NCBI GenBank assembly: GCA_026874595.1
Contig: CM049319.1
Location: 65,030,417-65,094,416, forward strand
DNA from: Sipunculus nudus
Taxonomy: Eukaryota > Annelida > Sipuncula > Golfingiida > Sipunculidae
Reading direction: 5' to 3'
Length of the DNA: 64,000 bases
The notes under the pieces were generated by a model that searched no databases, was not told the DNA's origin, and worked only from the letters and a program-made list of their open reading frames with translations. This document shows, in pieces, positions 33,995 through 46,900 of the stretch. Numbering within the stretch: the stretch's first letter is position 1; each line of letters opens with the position of its first letter. A program made the position numbers and the translations under genes.

Positions 33995-35145
33995 TATATA
34001 TACTAGTATACCTTCATGATGGCTTATTTCATGCTAATATTTTCAAGGTTACATATCATGTTCGATGTACCTAGGATATGCTTTTGTGGATAAACCAATA
34101 TAATTAAACTATGAGAGGTTTGAAGACACTTCCGTTTCATACCTTAGTCGTGGGCTTCTCCTTCTGCCTGCTGATAAAAAAAATGACCTTTATGTAAGGA
34201 TAATAAGACACTTTATGAGGTAGAGTTAGCACATGCGGCAGATTATCCACCAAGCTTCAGTTCCATGGCTTGTAGTGATAGACGCATCGCTTCTCTTCAG
34301 TGTCCAAAGAAAACTATAGTCTGTGTCATGCTGTGGTACCGCTAGACATTTGGCAAGAATTAACTGACCGATTAATTCTAAATGGTATGGTGCAATCAAG
34401 GTGTGTTGGCATATCTACATAAGCCTAATTGATTATAACGAAATTAAAACCATACCTTGCAAAGTATTTCATATACGCAATAAAATTAATATCTGAGTAA
34501 AAAATTTATTTTTTATAACATCTTAAACCCATCTTAAATCGAAAGTCAAGATCAATGATGACACAGTAAAAAAACTACACGTCAACAACTCCCTATTTCG
34601 ATTTAATGTCATAACTATATCCTAAAAATGAGAGGCCGCCATCCCATGACAAACGCCATGTCATTTAGCCAAGATATCCAGAAGAACCAAAATGCTGCAA
34701 AATATAATTTTTTTGCAAAAAAGTTTTACATCTTATATTTAGCCTTCGGTGTTTCCACGCCACAAGATAATTCACTCAACGTAAGTGCAACAACTTTAAA
34801 ATAATTGGCGTTTTTCAGATTTTTTCCACACTAGCGACACCTGTCGGGAACGGATGAGATGGAGTGTCCGGGGCAATAACATTCACATAGGAGTGCCAGA
34901 TGATTAAAATTAAAAAAAAGACCGACCTCATCATAAATAATGAAGTTCCTGACGCATTTTCTGATCACATTTACTTGACAAAACCTAGGATGCTGACATT
35001 TTGACCAGAACACAGCAGGTTTTCTGGAGAACATACACACGTTTGATTAAACTTTCGCTGCTTATCTTCAATGAATCGGACCTTGACCCAGAATATTACG
35101 TTTAACCAGGTTAATTGTGTGATATCTAATGATATATATATATAT
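33995..35145. other. Spacer between duplication blocks
   Basis: No gene, repeat or motif is recognised. Short frames on both strands lack any domain. Confidence 0.4.
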
Positions 35146-35546
35146 TGTTACGGAGACAAATTGTTCAGGGGAAAACATTGGGCCGATCCCGGATTCGAAC
35201 GAATGTCGGTGGCGCACAAGTCCGGCGAACCAACCGCTTCGCCAGAAAAGCATACTAGCGAGACAGTTCGGTCCGCTTTTATGTCACCCCGTAACACACC
35301 CCCTCTTAAGAGCGTTCTGCTATCAGAACAAGACTAATTATCCCAGGAGTCACACTTTGGGAGCTTATTCCCTGGGCCACAAAGTTTCACCGCCACGTTG
35401 GACGAGTTGTTCAGGGGATAACATTGTGCCGGTCCCGGGTTCGAACCCATGTTGGTGGCGCACAAGTCCGGCGTACCAACCGCTTCGCTAGCAAAGCAAG
35501 CTTCACTAGCGAGTCAGTTAAATCCGCTTTTATGTCGCCCGTAACA
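35146..35546 (-). mobile_element. TGTTAC...GTAACA element with two tRNA-like modules
   Basis: The outer ends are TGTTACGG (35146) and CCGTAACA (35546), like the TG...CA ends of LTRs. Inside are two related modules (35146-35296 and about 35392-35546), each ending in TTTATGTC...CGTAACA. On the minus strand each holds an A-box-like TAGCGAAGCGG (intact in the second, TGGCGAAGCGG in the first) and, 40-50 bases on, a B-box-like GGGTTCGAACCC (TCGTTCGAATCC in the first). It may be a solo LTR or TRIM-like element or a dimeric tRNA-SINE. A clean target duplication is not visible. Confidence 0.55.
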
Positions 35547-37547
35547 ATACATATTGAAGGAATTTTCGCTCAGTATGTATATTAATATTATTAAATGTTG
35601 TGAATTGCTATTAAGTGTATTATATTAGGCACCTTGGTAAAAAGAAAGTTACGCGTTAATAAGGGCATTCTAAACTGCATGACAATAACCGAAAACTGTT
35701 TTTTTTACTTTACCAAGTTGATTTCTTTCTTTAACTTTTAATTTCGAGTATGTTTATATAAAAAAATAAAATTTCATTAAGAACGGCATTACAAGAAGGG
35801 TTGCCTTTGTTCCAAGAACAATTACTGACTTAAACATTTACTTTTATGCGAAGATAAAAATTTTATTTGTGTGCATCGTGCATTTAACAGTCTACAGTGG
35901 TCTTACTATGTTTAACACAGTGGTATTTGTAAATAAAGATATTATCAAGAGGAACATGTATTTAAGCGTAAATAATATACATACATTTATGTATTTGACA
36001 TTGCTTTATTTAAGAATCGACATGCTTGCTTATAAAATATAAAGGCCCAGCAGTAACCTTGTAATTTGCAATCTTGTAAAGGTCAGTTTCTCTCTTTCTG
36101 TGCCTCTGTCTACCATTCTCTCTCTCATACTCACACACACCATCTCACGTACTCGCCCACGTACACGTGTGTCGCACACTCAGACGACGTTTTGCTTAAA
36201 ATCTAAAGTATTCTTTGGAAAGGGTACAGACTGATGGGCATAAGGTGCTTAATTCATAATTCCCATTGAAAGCTAATCCCAGCGTCTCTCTTCACCCCCC
36301 CCCCCCCCCCCCCCCCATTTCCTGTCTGCTATCATGCCTTGCTCTCAGTCACCTAGGGCTCCTTCTGACGTCACTTGTCGACGTCACCTCTTGTTTTGGC
36401 TCATATCTGTTAGTAATACCCTAATGAAGCACAAACCATGAGGTTACGTGCATGAATTATTTTACAAAAAAATGTTATTTTTAAACCTCCATCTGTAGCT
36501 CACTGTCAACTACTATATAAATTGTAGTTACAAATACTTTACATCAACTAGCTTTAATATACAGGTCTTGCATGTGTGAGACATATAAAAGAAAATTTCA
36601 TTCTTTTTTATCTTGGTAATTATTTTTTTAATATTGCATCTTAATGTACCCTAAAAGAAATTAACAATATGTAAATTCTTAATCTTAAAAATCTTAATGT
36701 AAATTAACAATATTGAGACCAAATAGGCCGTGAAAGTTTAACTCTACTCTCATAAATCCGACACTATGTGATGGAATTTTTACAGAGTTCATCTCTTCGA
36801 CCTATTTTCCGGCCATAAGACTGATCGCGTTGACTCAGTTTTGTTTAATCTTTCTTTGTCACGAGTTTGATTAATAGACATAATTTCTATCTGATGGATA
36901 AATGCAAAATGACTGCCTTGCAAATACTCGGAAATGACTTTTTGAAAGTCTCATCAAATAAAAGTATGATAATTAGGCACAGAGTTACAGCAAATGTGTA
37001 ATGTGGCGGTATAAAATAAAGAAACATCTTTTAAATAGAAAAAAATACCGGTGGTACCACATATTTTGCTCAAACCATTAAACCCTCCAGGATCAGTCTA
37101 CGAAATTTTCTTTACAACAGAGGAACCAACATCTGTGAAATGTCACGGTAGCTGTAACACAGCAGTTAAAAACATAAGTAAATGTTCTAAATATTACCGT
37201 AATTGACGTAATGAGCGCCCCACCGTAATAAGCGGCCCCATGGATTTTTAGGGCTCTCTTTTTGAAAACGGAGGGAATGAGTCATTCTCAAATAAAAATC
37301 TTTGGCAGTACTTACGGTCATCGTTATTTTCTTAACACGCTTGAAGAATTCGATGGCGTGAAATTATGTCAGCTTTCCCAAGCCAATCAATATTACTACC
37401 GGATTGAAATTTTCCCTGAATTTGCATCTAAAAGTTTCCCCAAAATTAGAAGCCCCGGTGAATTGTGGGGTCAGATCCAAACAATCCCTTAACAGTGACT
37501 AACAGTGGAGTCGTACTCTTGTAAGTCCGAATCGGCGCAATGTGCCA
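35547..37547. other. Spacer between duplication blocks
   Basis: No gene is recognised. It contains a 22-base poly-C run (36295-36316) and, near 36370-36390, a TGACGTCA-containing stretch that resembles the dispersed repeat at 21540-21790. The 76-codon frame at 37262-37492 has no recognisable domain. Confidence 0.4.
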
Positions 37548-37857
37548 CGTTGCTCCCAGTGGCCGTGTAGATCTTTCTATTTTCTTTTGCTACCCGTTAT
37601 TTCTTTATGAGGTAAAGGCAAAAGCCTTTATTTTTCACTCTGGACATCCAAATTGAAATGAGGTACACTAAATAAATCATTAAAGTTTTAGCAGTACAGA
37701 ACTTCATGTATGATAATGACAAATATTGTTTTTGTTTCATAAATCAATTATTATATTTAAGTTAAAGATAAGCATTTCCGTTTTTATTTAGATAATTATT
37801 TGTTTTCATTATGATGTTAATTTATTTTAGTTCAAGGGCTGAAGAGTATCGAGCATA
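37548..37857 (+). promoter_or_regulatory. 5' flank of FMO-B with candidate splice acceptor
   Basis: It is aligned with 9062-9352. TTTATTTTAG ends at 37830, 27 bases before the ATG, and may be the acceptor of a 5' UTR intron. The block boundary lies here, so the two genes may differ in distal promoter sequence. Confidence 0.4.
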
Positions 37858-37969
37858 ATGAAGAAACACGTTTGCGTGATTGGAGCCGGAGTGGCCGGTC
37901 TTGTGTCAATTAAGGAGTGCTTGGAAGAGGGACATGAGGTCACGTGCTACGAACAGTATGACGACATCG
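37858..37969 (+). CDS. FMO-B exon 1
   Basis: It encodes the same 37 residues plus one base as FMO-A exon 1, with only synonymous changes. The donor is GTAAGG. Confidence 0.93.
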
Positions 37970-40900
37970 GTAAGGGCACTTAAGGTCAAGTAAAAGTATT
38001 ATCACGTGTTCTTTCTTGCCACTTTAGTCCACAGCCCCTAACAGAATTAATATAATCAATGCAGTGATGCGTGTGGCTGTTGCCGTTTTGACATTATAGA
38101 CTGCATTTAACAATGTATAAAATGTTTTTAAAGATAATATTGTTTATTTATCTGAGCAATTCGTTGGGCGGGTGTAAATATGTGGTCGATGTTGGTCAGC
38201 TGCCAGGAGTGATTTTCAACTTTTAGACATGTTTTATGAATATTATACTGATTACCGGCTTAAAATATTCACATTGGAAGGACAGACTGCAAACAACTCT
38301 ATTTACTCTATATCATTTACCTAAGCTAAAAATGGATTCAATTGAATCTGGAATTTCTTGGCACATGGTAGCGGCAGCCTGCAACCGCAGTCGATCTTGT
38401 ATTCTAGAGACATGGTGGTGGCAGTACAAGCTATAGGGTTCGGATCAGTTCTAGTATAAGCAGATGTACACCCCATGTTTTTCTGCCTGTCTTATTGTTA
38501 TTTTTCACAGATTTGATAAAAATGTTACTACATCCCGTATCAAGAACAACTCATTAGTCATCTCAAATAAACTTTCACATCTTTATGCCGTTATATTTGA
38601 TAACCAAGCCTATTTCATCATCAAATTGCACACGCATCATTCCATTAAACAAATCCTTTTAGGAAACGGTCTACGAGACTGCCGTAGACTTACATCCGGC
38701 GCAGATTTACCCACTGTACGGCGAACGAAGAAAATAATTGTCCATGAAATAAACTTATGTCCTGTAGAAATAAGATAAAAACGTTTCGAGCGCCTTTTTC
38801 GGTGATTAGTATGTTTTTTCCTATTTTTTATCATTTTTGTCCGTAGCAGGGGGGCCTTGCGCCTCCCACAATCCTATCCGGACACTCGACATAAAAATAT
38901 AGAGCAAGCAGACAAATAGATCATTAGTTCCATTCATATTTGTGAATGTAAATAAAAAAACATGGTTTTGTTTGTTGGAGAATTTATTCAGTTCATAAAG
39001 GTCATGGCTTTAACTTTAACATACACACAAACGTTTATTTTCTTATTGGTAAGGCCACACAATGTGCTAAATTGAGGAAATACAGGTTCAAGCCGGTGAA
39101 GTATGTTGCCCTTACATGTAAAAACACACCATGTAACTCTCACAGAATCATTTCATATTTGCATTTTATCGAGAAAAAAATTTGGGAATACTTTGGTATG
39201 AAAAAAGCGAGGAGTACACAATTGTTTTGAAGTAACAGTTTTCAATTAAAATTTCTTTTCTCTCATGCTAATATATAAATATATTCATCTTCATACTAAG
39301 TAGTCTCTGGCCTGACTGCCACAGACTTTGCAGCATGAAGATGATAAATATTCATATTATTTGCTTTAGGCGGCACATGGAACTACTCTGAGCAGACGAG
39401 ACCAAACCAGGGTGCATCCGTATACTCTCGTATGCATTGTAACACCAGCAAAGAAATGATGCGATTCAGCGACTTTCCTGTGCCAGAACACTACCCACTC
39501 TTCATGCCCCATGAGACGGCTCTCGAATATGTCCGCAGTTACGCAACAGAATTCGACCTTTTAAAACATGTGCAGTTTGAAACGGAGGTACTGGACGTCA
39601 AGCCTGCCGACGACTATGACGTCACCGGTAATTGGGTGATAGTTACGTCATCCAAGTCTTCCGGTAATCAAGACCGCAACATCTGCGATGCCGTGCTGGT
39701 TGCTTCCGGTTATTTCAAGAATGAGCACCTTCCACACATCCCTGGGCAAGAGACGTTTCCAGGAGGGATCACACATAGTAAAAGTTACCGAAGAAGTGAA
39801 GATTTCCAAGGAAAGACCGTCGTTGTTGTTGGTAAGTTCCTTCAAATATTTACTTTGTAAGAAACGTCTCTGTATTCCTGTAATCCGCTTTCAGATAATT
39901 ATTTATATACCTAGAACATGGTTAGAGCTCATAGATCAAGAGTGAACAAATAATAAGAAGAACCTTCATTCTTGAATGACAATTGGATTAAAGACCACAT
40001 CCATACCAGGTTGTTGATACTGCGCCTCAGTGATGTAGGCCGGACATGAGTCGCCTTTATAGGGAATCGGCCATGGACTCGAGGGTCTTGAACTCAAACT
40101 GAGTTAATGAAACGATGTCGTGTAAGGTCTGGTGTTCAGGCTCATGACATTTTCCAGGAGTTAAAATATCATGCCCATGGTCTCTTCAGCTGTCTTTCAA
40201 CACATTTCGGGCACATTGCATCAGCAATGGACTTGATAGACTACAATAAGTAACTGTAGAAAGAGTTGTACTGCTGCTTATGCATCAGCACTGTCCCGTT
40301 AACGGAATACTGGCGAGAGCATTGTGGAGGTGAACTGTGAGAATGAATTTACTGTCTGGTTTGTCATTTTTAATTCTCTATTTATTTTTTTCTGTTGAGC
40401 TACGCTGGACACAGTTACGATTTTCTTGTACGGTATGGCCTTTAATTAAAAAAGGAAAAATTATCTGTTTCTTTATTACAGCCAAATTATCATTTTTCTC
40501 TCCTTAGAGAACGGCTCCTGGTAGTGTCAGGCCGATATTTGTTCCTCTCTTTAATTATGCCCGACCAAGGAGCGGCTTGTGTGTTTGTGTGTATGTATGT
40601 ATTTTTGTTTACCATACAACTCACGCCATCATTAACGGAATCTCATAAAATTTTAAAGGCATTTTTCCTGAATGGGCCGATGAAAATCTATTAGATCTTG
40701 GTGTTGATCTGGCCGATGATCCGGATTCAGGAGCGTCATCAATGAATATTCACATAAGTACGAATGCACTTCGGAGTATTGGCCAAAAAGTTAATGCAAA
40801 CCTTATTTGGACAGGATCCCATATAGGAACACCCCTCATGGCGGAGGCTTCTATTCCTTAGAATAAAGATTTCTAGCTATAGTTTCACATACTTTTGTCC

Positions 40901-43900
40901 TCAGTATAACCGTCCTGGTTCTGTTATGTCCTGAAGCCAACCTTCTACTGTCCAACTTGCAAGGAATGTTGCCATATAATACAAGGAGCATGTTGCTTTG
41001 AAAAATATTCAGCCTGCTTCTCATAACACAGCGTCTTGGATGGTGTTGTGCTTTGCTCCTTGCTCCATTCAATATCAAAGTTAACACAAGTGTATACTAA
41101 TCGTATTTGTTCACTTGTAAGGATAACAGTCATATCTGCCAGCTGTTTTTTTTATAAAAAGGGATTCAAGAAAACAACAAGGATAGGAAAAATATATTCT
41201 AATACCTACAATCTCTGTGTTTATATATTGCAGGAAATGCGTTTTCCGCGGGTGATGTGGCAACAGACGTAGCTTACTCCGCCAAAAAGGTAACTTTGCA
41301 GGGGTCATGGGAGGGTGGGGGATGAATCGTAGAAAAAACTGATAAAATTAAATAAGCCGATTTGATACGACCGAATTAGTTTTTTTTAAGTTTGGCTCTA
41401 ATTTCAGGTGTATTTGGCTGTTGGAGAAGGAACATGGGCGTTAAGGTACATCAAAAACAACGGTGAGCCGATTGATTGGCTCAGCCGCCGTTTCTATAAG
41501 CAGAGCCCAGAAAAGATCAACCAAATCCTCCGACAAGTGGCCTCCGATAATATTGATCATTACAATACGGGCCTTGCAGGGACGAAAGAGCCCTACAATC
41601 AATCTTTCATGTTGGCAGATAATCTTGGAAAACTCATCGGATCGGGAAAACTTATAGTTCAGGGGTTTCTGGAACGTTTCGATGGGCCAAATGCAGTGTT
41701 CTCGGGAGGTGTGACTGTCCCTGTTGATAACGTCATCATGGCGACAGGGTATACACCCGAGTTCTCCTTTCTTGACGAATCAGTCGTGGCAGGTATTGTT
41801 GTTATTTTTTTCATTTTATTTACTAAAGTCTCCACAACGAGGTTGCATTTGTAACAAATGAAGCTATAGGTAATAATCTCACTTTTCTGGAACCAGACAA
41901 TACAAATATACAAAGAAATAAAAGTTTACGTCATTCATGTATGGAACGATTTTAGCATCAGTGTGGTATGTTCAGCATAGTTGGGAACTTACGTACTTTA
42001 TTTATTTATTTATTTATTTATTTATAATACATATTTAACCAGGATAGCCTATTCAGCAAAAGCTGTTTTTCAATAGGGTCCTGGTCTAGATGATATAGAT
42101 AAGTACACAGATAAAAAAGCAAATATGAAAGAACTGAAACTAAAATACATGCATACATAAAAAACAGTTATACATACATGGTTTTAAAATGATCATAGAA
42201 AAAAATCTGCTTAAATGATATACACGAATATTGAGTAAATAAATTTAAATAAGAGGCCTGACTAAAAATTAAAACATGTAAGATCGTGATTTCACAATAA
42301 ATATATTACATAATGACACAGATATATAGGTAATGAATACAAAGACGAAAAGGCACCTGTGAACAAGCTATGAAAAATTATATGGCATAAATTGCTTGTA
42401 CAATGATTTAAACTGGCAGAGACTGGTTGCAGATTTGACACTTACAGGTAAAGAATTCCAGTGGATGGGACCAGCATATGCAAGACTTGCTTTGAAGGAT
42501 TCTCTGTTTGGTTTAGGTAATGATAAATTGAAGCCCTGAGAAAAACGAGTATTAACACGGTTGAACGTATGCGTAAGAGAGGGAGGGACATTACCAGACA
42601 AACATTTAAAGACCATTAAAGAAACAAAATATTGGTATCTCTGTTTAACATTCATCCAACCCAATGTTGCAATCAATGATGTAGAGGATATATTGGTATC
42701 ATAAGTTTTAGTAACGATTCTAGCAGCTCTATTTTGAAGTTTTTGGAGTTGTAATAAATACGTTTTGGAGGAATTAACCCAGAGAGATATACAATAATCA
42801 ATGTGACTCTGAATAAAGGCATTGTAAAGTGTGTTTAAGCTAAAGACATCTAAGGTTTTACTTAATCTGAAAAGGAGACCTAGTTTTAATACTATTTTGT
42901 CGCACACCAGTTGAATATGTTTTTTCCATGTAAGACCAGCGTCGATGATAACACCTAAAAGCTTTGTGTGTTCAACCGGCATCACTGTAATGTTATCCAT
43001 GGAAATGTTCAGTTGATTTCCATTGGTTTTAGACTTGGGGCCAAATAGTATGAATGATGATTTTTACGTACAAATTCCTATTATAGCTAACACCAAAACT
43101 GGACGACCACAGGTCGTGCGCTTGCCGGAAATGGCATAGAAATGAGCAATTGCATGAGCTAACAAGAAGAAAAAGAAAATGAGCCATTGTATGCTAAGAT
43201 AGGAAAAATACTGACAAAGTTAGGGGAAAAAAGATTTTGACGTGCGTTGATGACCTTGACCTTGAACTTTTACCTCTATAAAATACACATACATGTAGCT
43301 TCTGCAATGCTTTCAGTATAGGATACGAATAAGTTTCTTAGCGATTCTTGCAAAACTATGTGCCTTTAGAATGCTATATGTCCAGTGCAAGAAATAGCAA
43401 GCACGCAAAATGAGGACAGACATACTGACAAAGTGACACATCTGAGATAAAAGATGGCTCGATAATCTGATGGAGAAGGCGAAAAGAAATGTTAAGAGCT
43501 ACACTTATCTAGATAAGGTTGAAAGTTTAGGATATATGCTGTAACGTTTCGAATGCAGCGCCCCCTAGCAGATATATTCCGAAAATGATAAAATGCCTTC
43601 GGCATATTAGTTTGCGACATAAGATGTACCATTTTTAAAAGGATTTCTGCAAGTCTGTGGTCTGTAGAATGGCCATTGTAAGACGTAAGAACCAGCAAGC
43701 AACCAAAATGGAGAACTACTGACAAACAGACAGACACACTGACAAAGGGACAGAAGAATGAGACCAGACGACTAAACCTGGTTCTAGAAAAGACCTAGAG
43801 AAAAAAATGAGCTATAGCTTGTAAAAATTGGACCAATTTTGACAAAGTTATGTTGAAAATAATATTCCGATGTGATGATTTTTACATTGACCATATGACC

Positions 43901-46900
43901 TATTTAAATAATTTACATAGGACTTCTAGAAATCATTCCTAAATACAATATATCTAAGTTACACAGTGATTCGTGTTGAATTGTGGCTGTAGAATTGTAT
44001 ATGCAAGACGCAAGAACCAGCAAGCAGGCGAAATTGAGGACTACTGAAAAACAGACAAACGTATTATAAAAATTAAGCGATCACTGCAACACTGTGCATT
44101 TTAGGCTCAAGACAGACAGAAAGATAACAAACAAACAGACATACGCAACTAACCATCGGCAAGTAATAAAATAAAAATTGTTAAAACGACAAACATGCAA
44201 GCCTCCCGGTGCAGAGCAACAGACAAGGTTAACGACCACTTGCCTCACGAGTTTTCCGTTCCACTCCTTGAATTCCAGGCCTTGCACGGACCAAGCTCTT
44301 CATTCTCTGAGATTTCATATATACTTCCGTGCATGTAAGCTACACTATATATAACCTTAGAAAGATAAACATATAAATGAACATTCAGAAACCACTTCTA
44401 ATATATCTAGACTTAAACGCATCATTCTTCATTCTATGGTGCTTGCATGATTGACATGAAAACTGACTCTGATATCCAAGAAAATGACAGACCTCATTAC
44501 CAAAAATACCGCATCAAGCTGCTTCTGTTGTATCTCAACGAGTACAACAGGTATTGCCACCTCGCGCATAGTATATAACTAATTTTCGCCGACTATAGCT
44601 TTTAGAGCTCAGTGCTGACACTGAGTTACGTCGATTGGTATATTGAATTACATTTTATTATACGCATTTTAAAATTTAGTGGTTAACGTAAATACTAAAG
44701 CTCATGCTGGCTCATGCTAGGTCAAAAACATTGAAAAAAATGACCTCCCTGGTCAGGTTACTCGATTGAACGTTCAAAAAATAGCTATTAAAATAAATAC
44801 ACCGCTATATGTTATACCTGCTATACGAACACAACTGAACGTCTCTAAACAGCGCAAATCACAGTACCTAACAGGCGAATAGACCCATCAAATAAATTTT
44901 AATGGAATAAATATTGATAAACGTGGAAACAAAAATAAGCCACGTTAAAGGAAAATTCACATTCGACCCTAAAAGAAACCAGGATGGACAATGAGCTTGT
45001 AAAAACTATATGATGTAGACATGAAATTGGGGTTACTGATATGTATCGTTGGGGCATACCCCCTTCTTCAACTTGGCGGAAGACGTCGTACCGCCAAAAC
45101 AATTGCTGGCGAGTGAAATCGACTGACTGACCCAGTGGCGATGTCGTCATTATTATGCATGCTTTATTTTTCTTACACTTATGCCAAAATGAAAAAGGTA
45201 TGGTTCTCAGGCACTTTTTTTTAGAAATCAATGCGGGCGGGCGGTTTTTTTTCTATATTTCAATAAAAATGTCAAATGATAAGGGAAAAACATGGTGATA
45301 ACATATTCATTTTGCTAAACAAGTGAATGCACTTCAAAACAAAGGAAATTGTATGATTTAATCTTCTTGAAAGAAATGTCAGAGCGGCTGCAGCTCAAAA
45401 TTGGAAAGTTTCTATTGAAAATTAAATTTAAAACAATTGATACGGGAGTTTAAAATTGATGCGGGCGGTGCCTGAGAACCATATCTTTTATTTTGGACTT
45501 GGTTTAAACATATTTATTTCTTTTGGATTGTACAAGTAGCGCTTATAAGCGCTAATATAAGTACTCTCCAAACTTTCAAACAGGAGATACAATATACAAA
45601 TGTCTAACAATTAAAGAGAATTGTGCATATATCAAATCCGTTATAACAATATATCAATGAATGTCTAAATAATATGCAAATATATATGATATGTATTCAA
45701 TAACAATATGTTGAGATATCAAAACCGAGGAAATCTGTTATCGATCATGCATTATATGATGTATCCATCATACTTATAGAAGATAAGATATGAACAATCA
45801 ACAAAGTCTGATAAATACATTTGAAATACAAAAACAAAGTTCAGTGATTAACGGTATTGAACTTTGATGTTTAAAAAAATATAGATAATATATCACAGTT
45901 ACAATTACATTTCATGACATATTTAGCATAAAAAACGTCTTGATGATTTAAGGTATGTGTAGACGTGATCAAGTATACACTGATTGACTATTATACTGAA
46001 ATCTGATGACCCATGTAACAAGATAGACATTAATTTATCGGTTTGTTGTCTGCCTGGATTTGAAATGAAAGAAGTTATTATATCAGGGATTATATTTTGT
46101 AATTGCTCTAGTAGCAGTTGTCGTGCGATTCCGTAGTATGGACACATTAAGAAGAAGTGAACAGATGATTCAACCATTCCACAGTGTGGACATTGATTTA
46201 TTTCTGACAGGCCATGTCTATATAGATGATCTTGGAGGCAGCTATGGCCGAGCCTAAGTCTTGAAATTAAAATATTCTGCTTTCTTTTTCCATAACTATA
46301 ATATAATGGGGGGTCTGACTCTAAGCCAAGGTATCTGTTTAGAGAAGATTTAAAACAATTTAATGACGCTGCATTTTTTAATGACGCATCTAATGAATTC
46401 CATAGGACTGTGCAAGATGGAATGAACGACGATTTGTATTTTTCAGTTCTTGCACGTGGCGGGCGCAAGTCACTAGCGTTTCTTAGGTTCCGAGGTGTAA
46501 CGTCTGAGACTGACGCACACATTAATCGTGACATGAACACTGGACACAGACCATGATATAACTTATAGAATAAACATAGCTTAGATTTTGTTCGTCTGCT
46601 TTCTAATGTAGGCCAGCCAAGTTCAGATAAAAGTTTATCATAACTGGTCGTTGGAAGTGCTCCTGTGACCAGCTTAGCAGCCTCGTATTGGATATTTTCG
46701 AGTTTTTTTACAGTTTGATATGCTCATATTATCGAATATTACATTTCCATACTCGAGGACTGAACGAACATGTGACTTGTATAAGTGGTCCAGTGTATGT
46801 CGCCTCATGTTATATTTCAGACGCCTTAGTAGTCCTATTTTTTTATTGGCTTTAATGCAAATATTAGAAATATGTTCGGACCATGACAGGTCTGATGATA

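Noticed and set aside
35398-35546. Possible functional tRNA gene on the minus strand
   Set aside because: A and B boxes are present, but I could not form a proper acceptor stem and anticodon arm, and a diverged second copy lies next to it. A repeat-derived module fits better.
38236-38834. Frames in FMO-B intron 1 as an inserted gene
   Set aside because: They overlap on both strands and show no recognisable domain, although the segment itself may be a copy-specific insertion.
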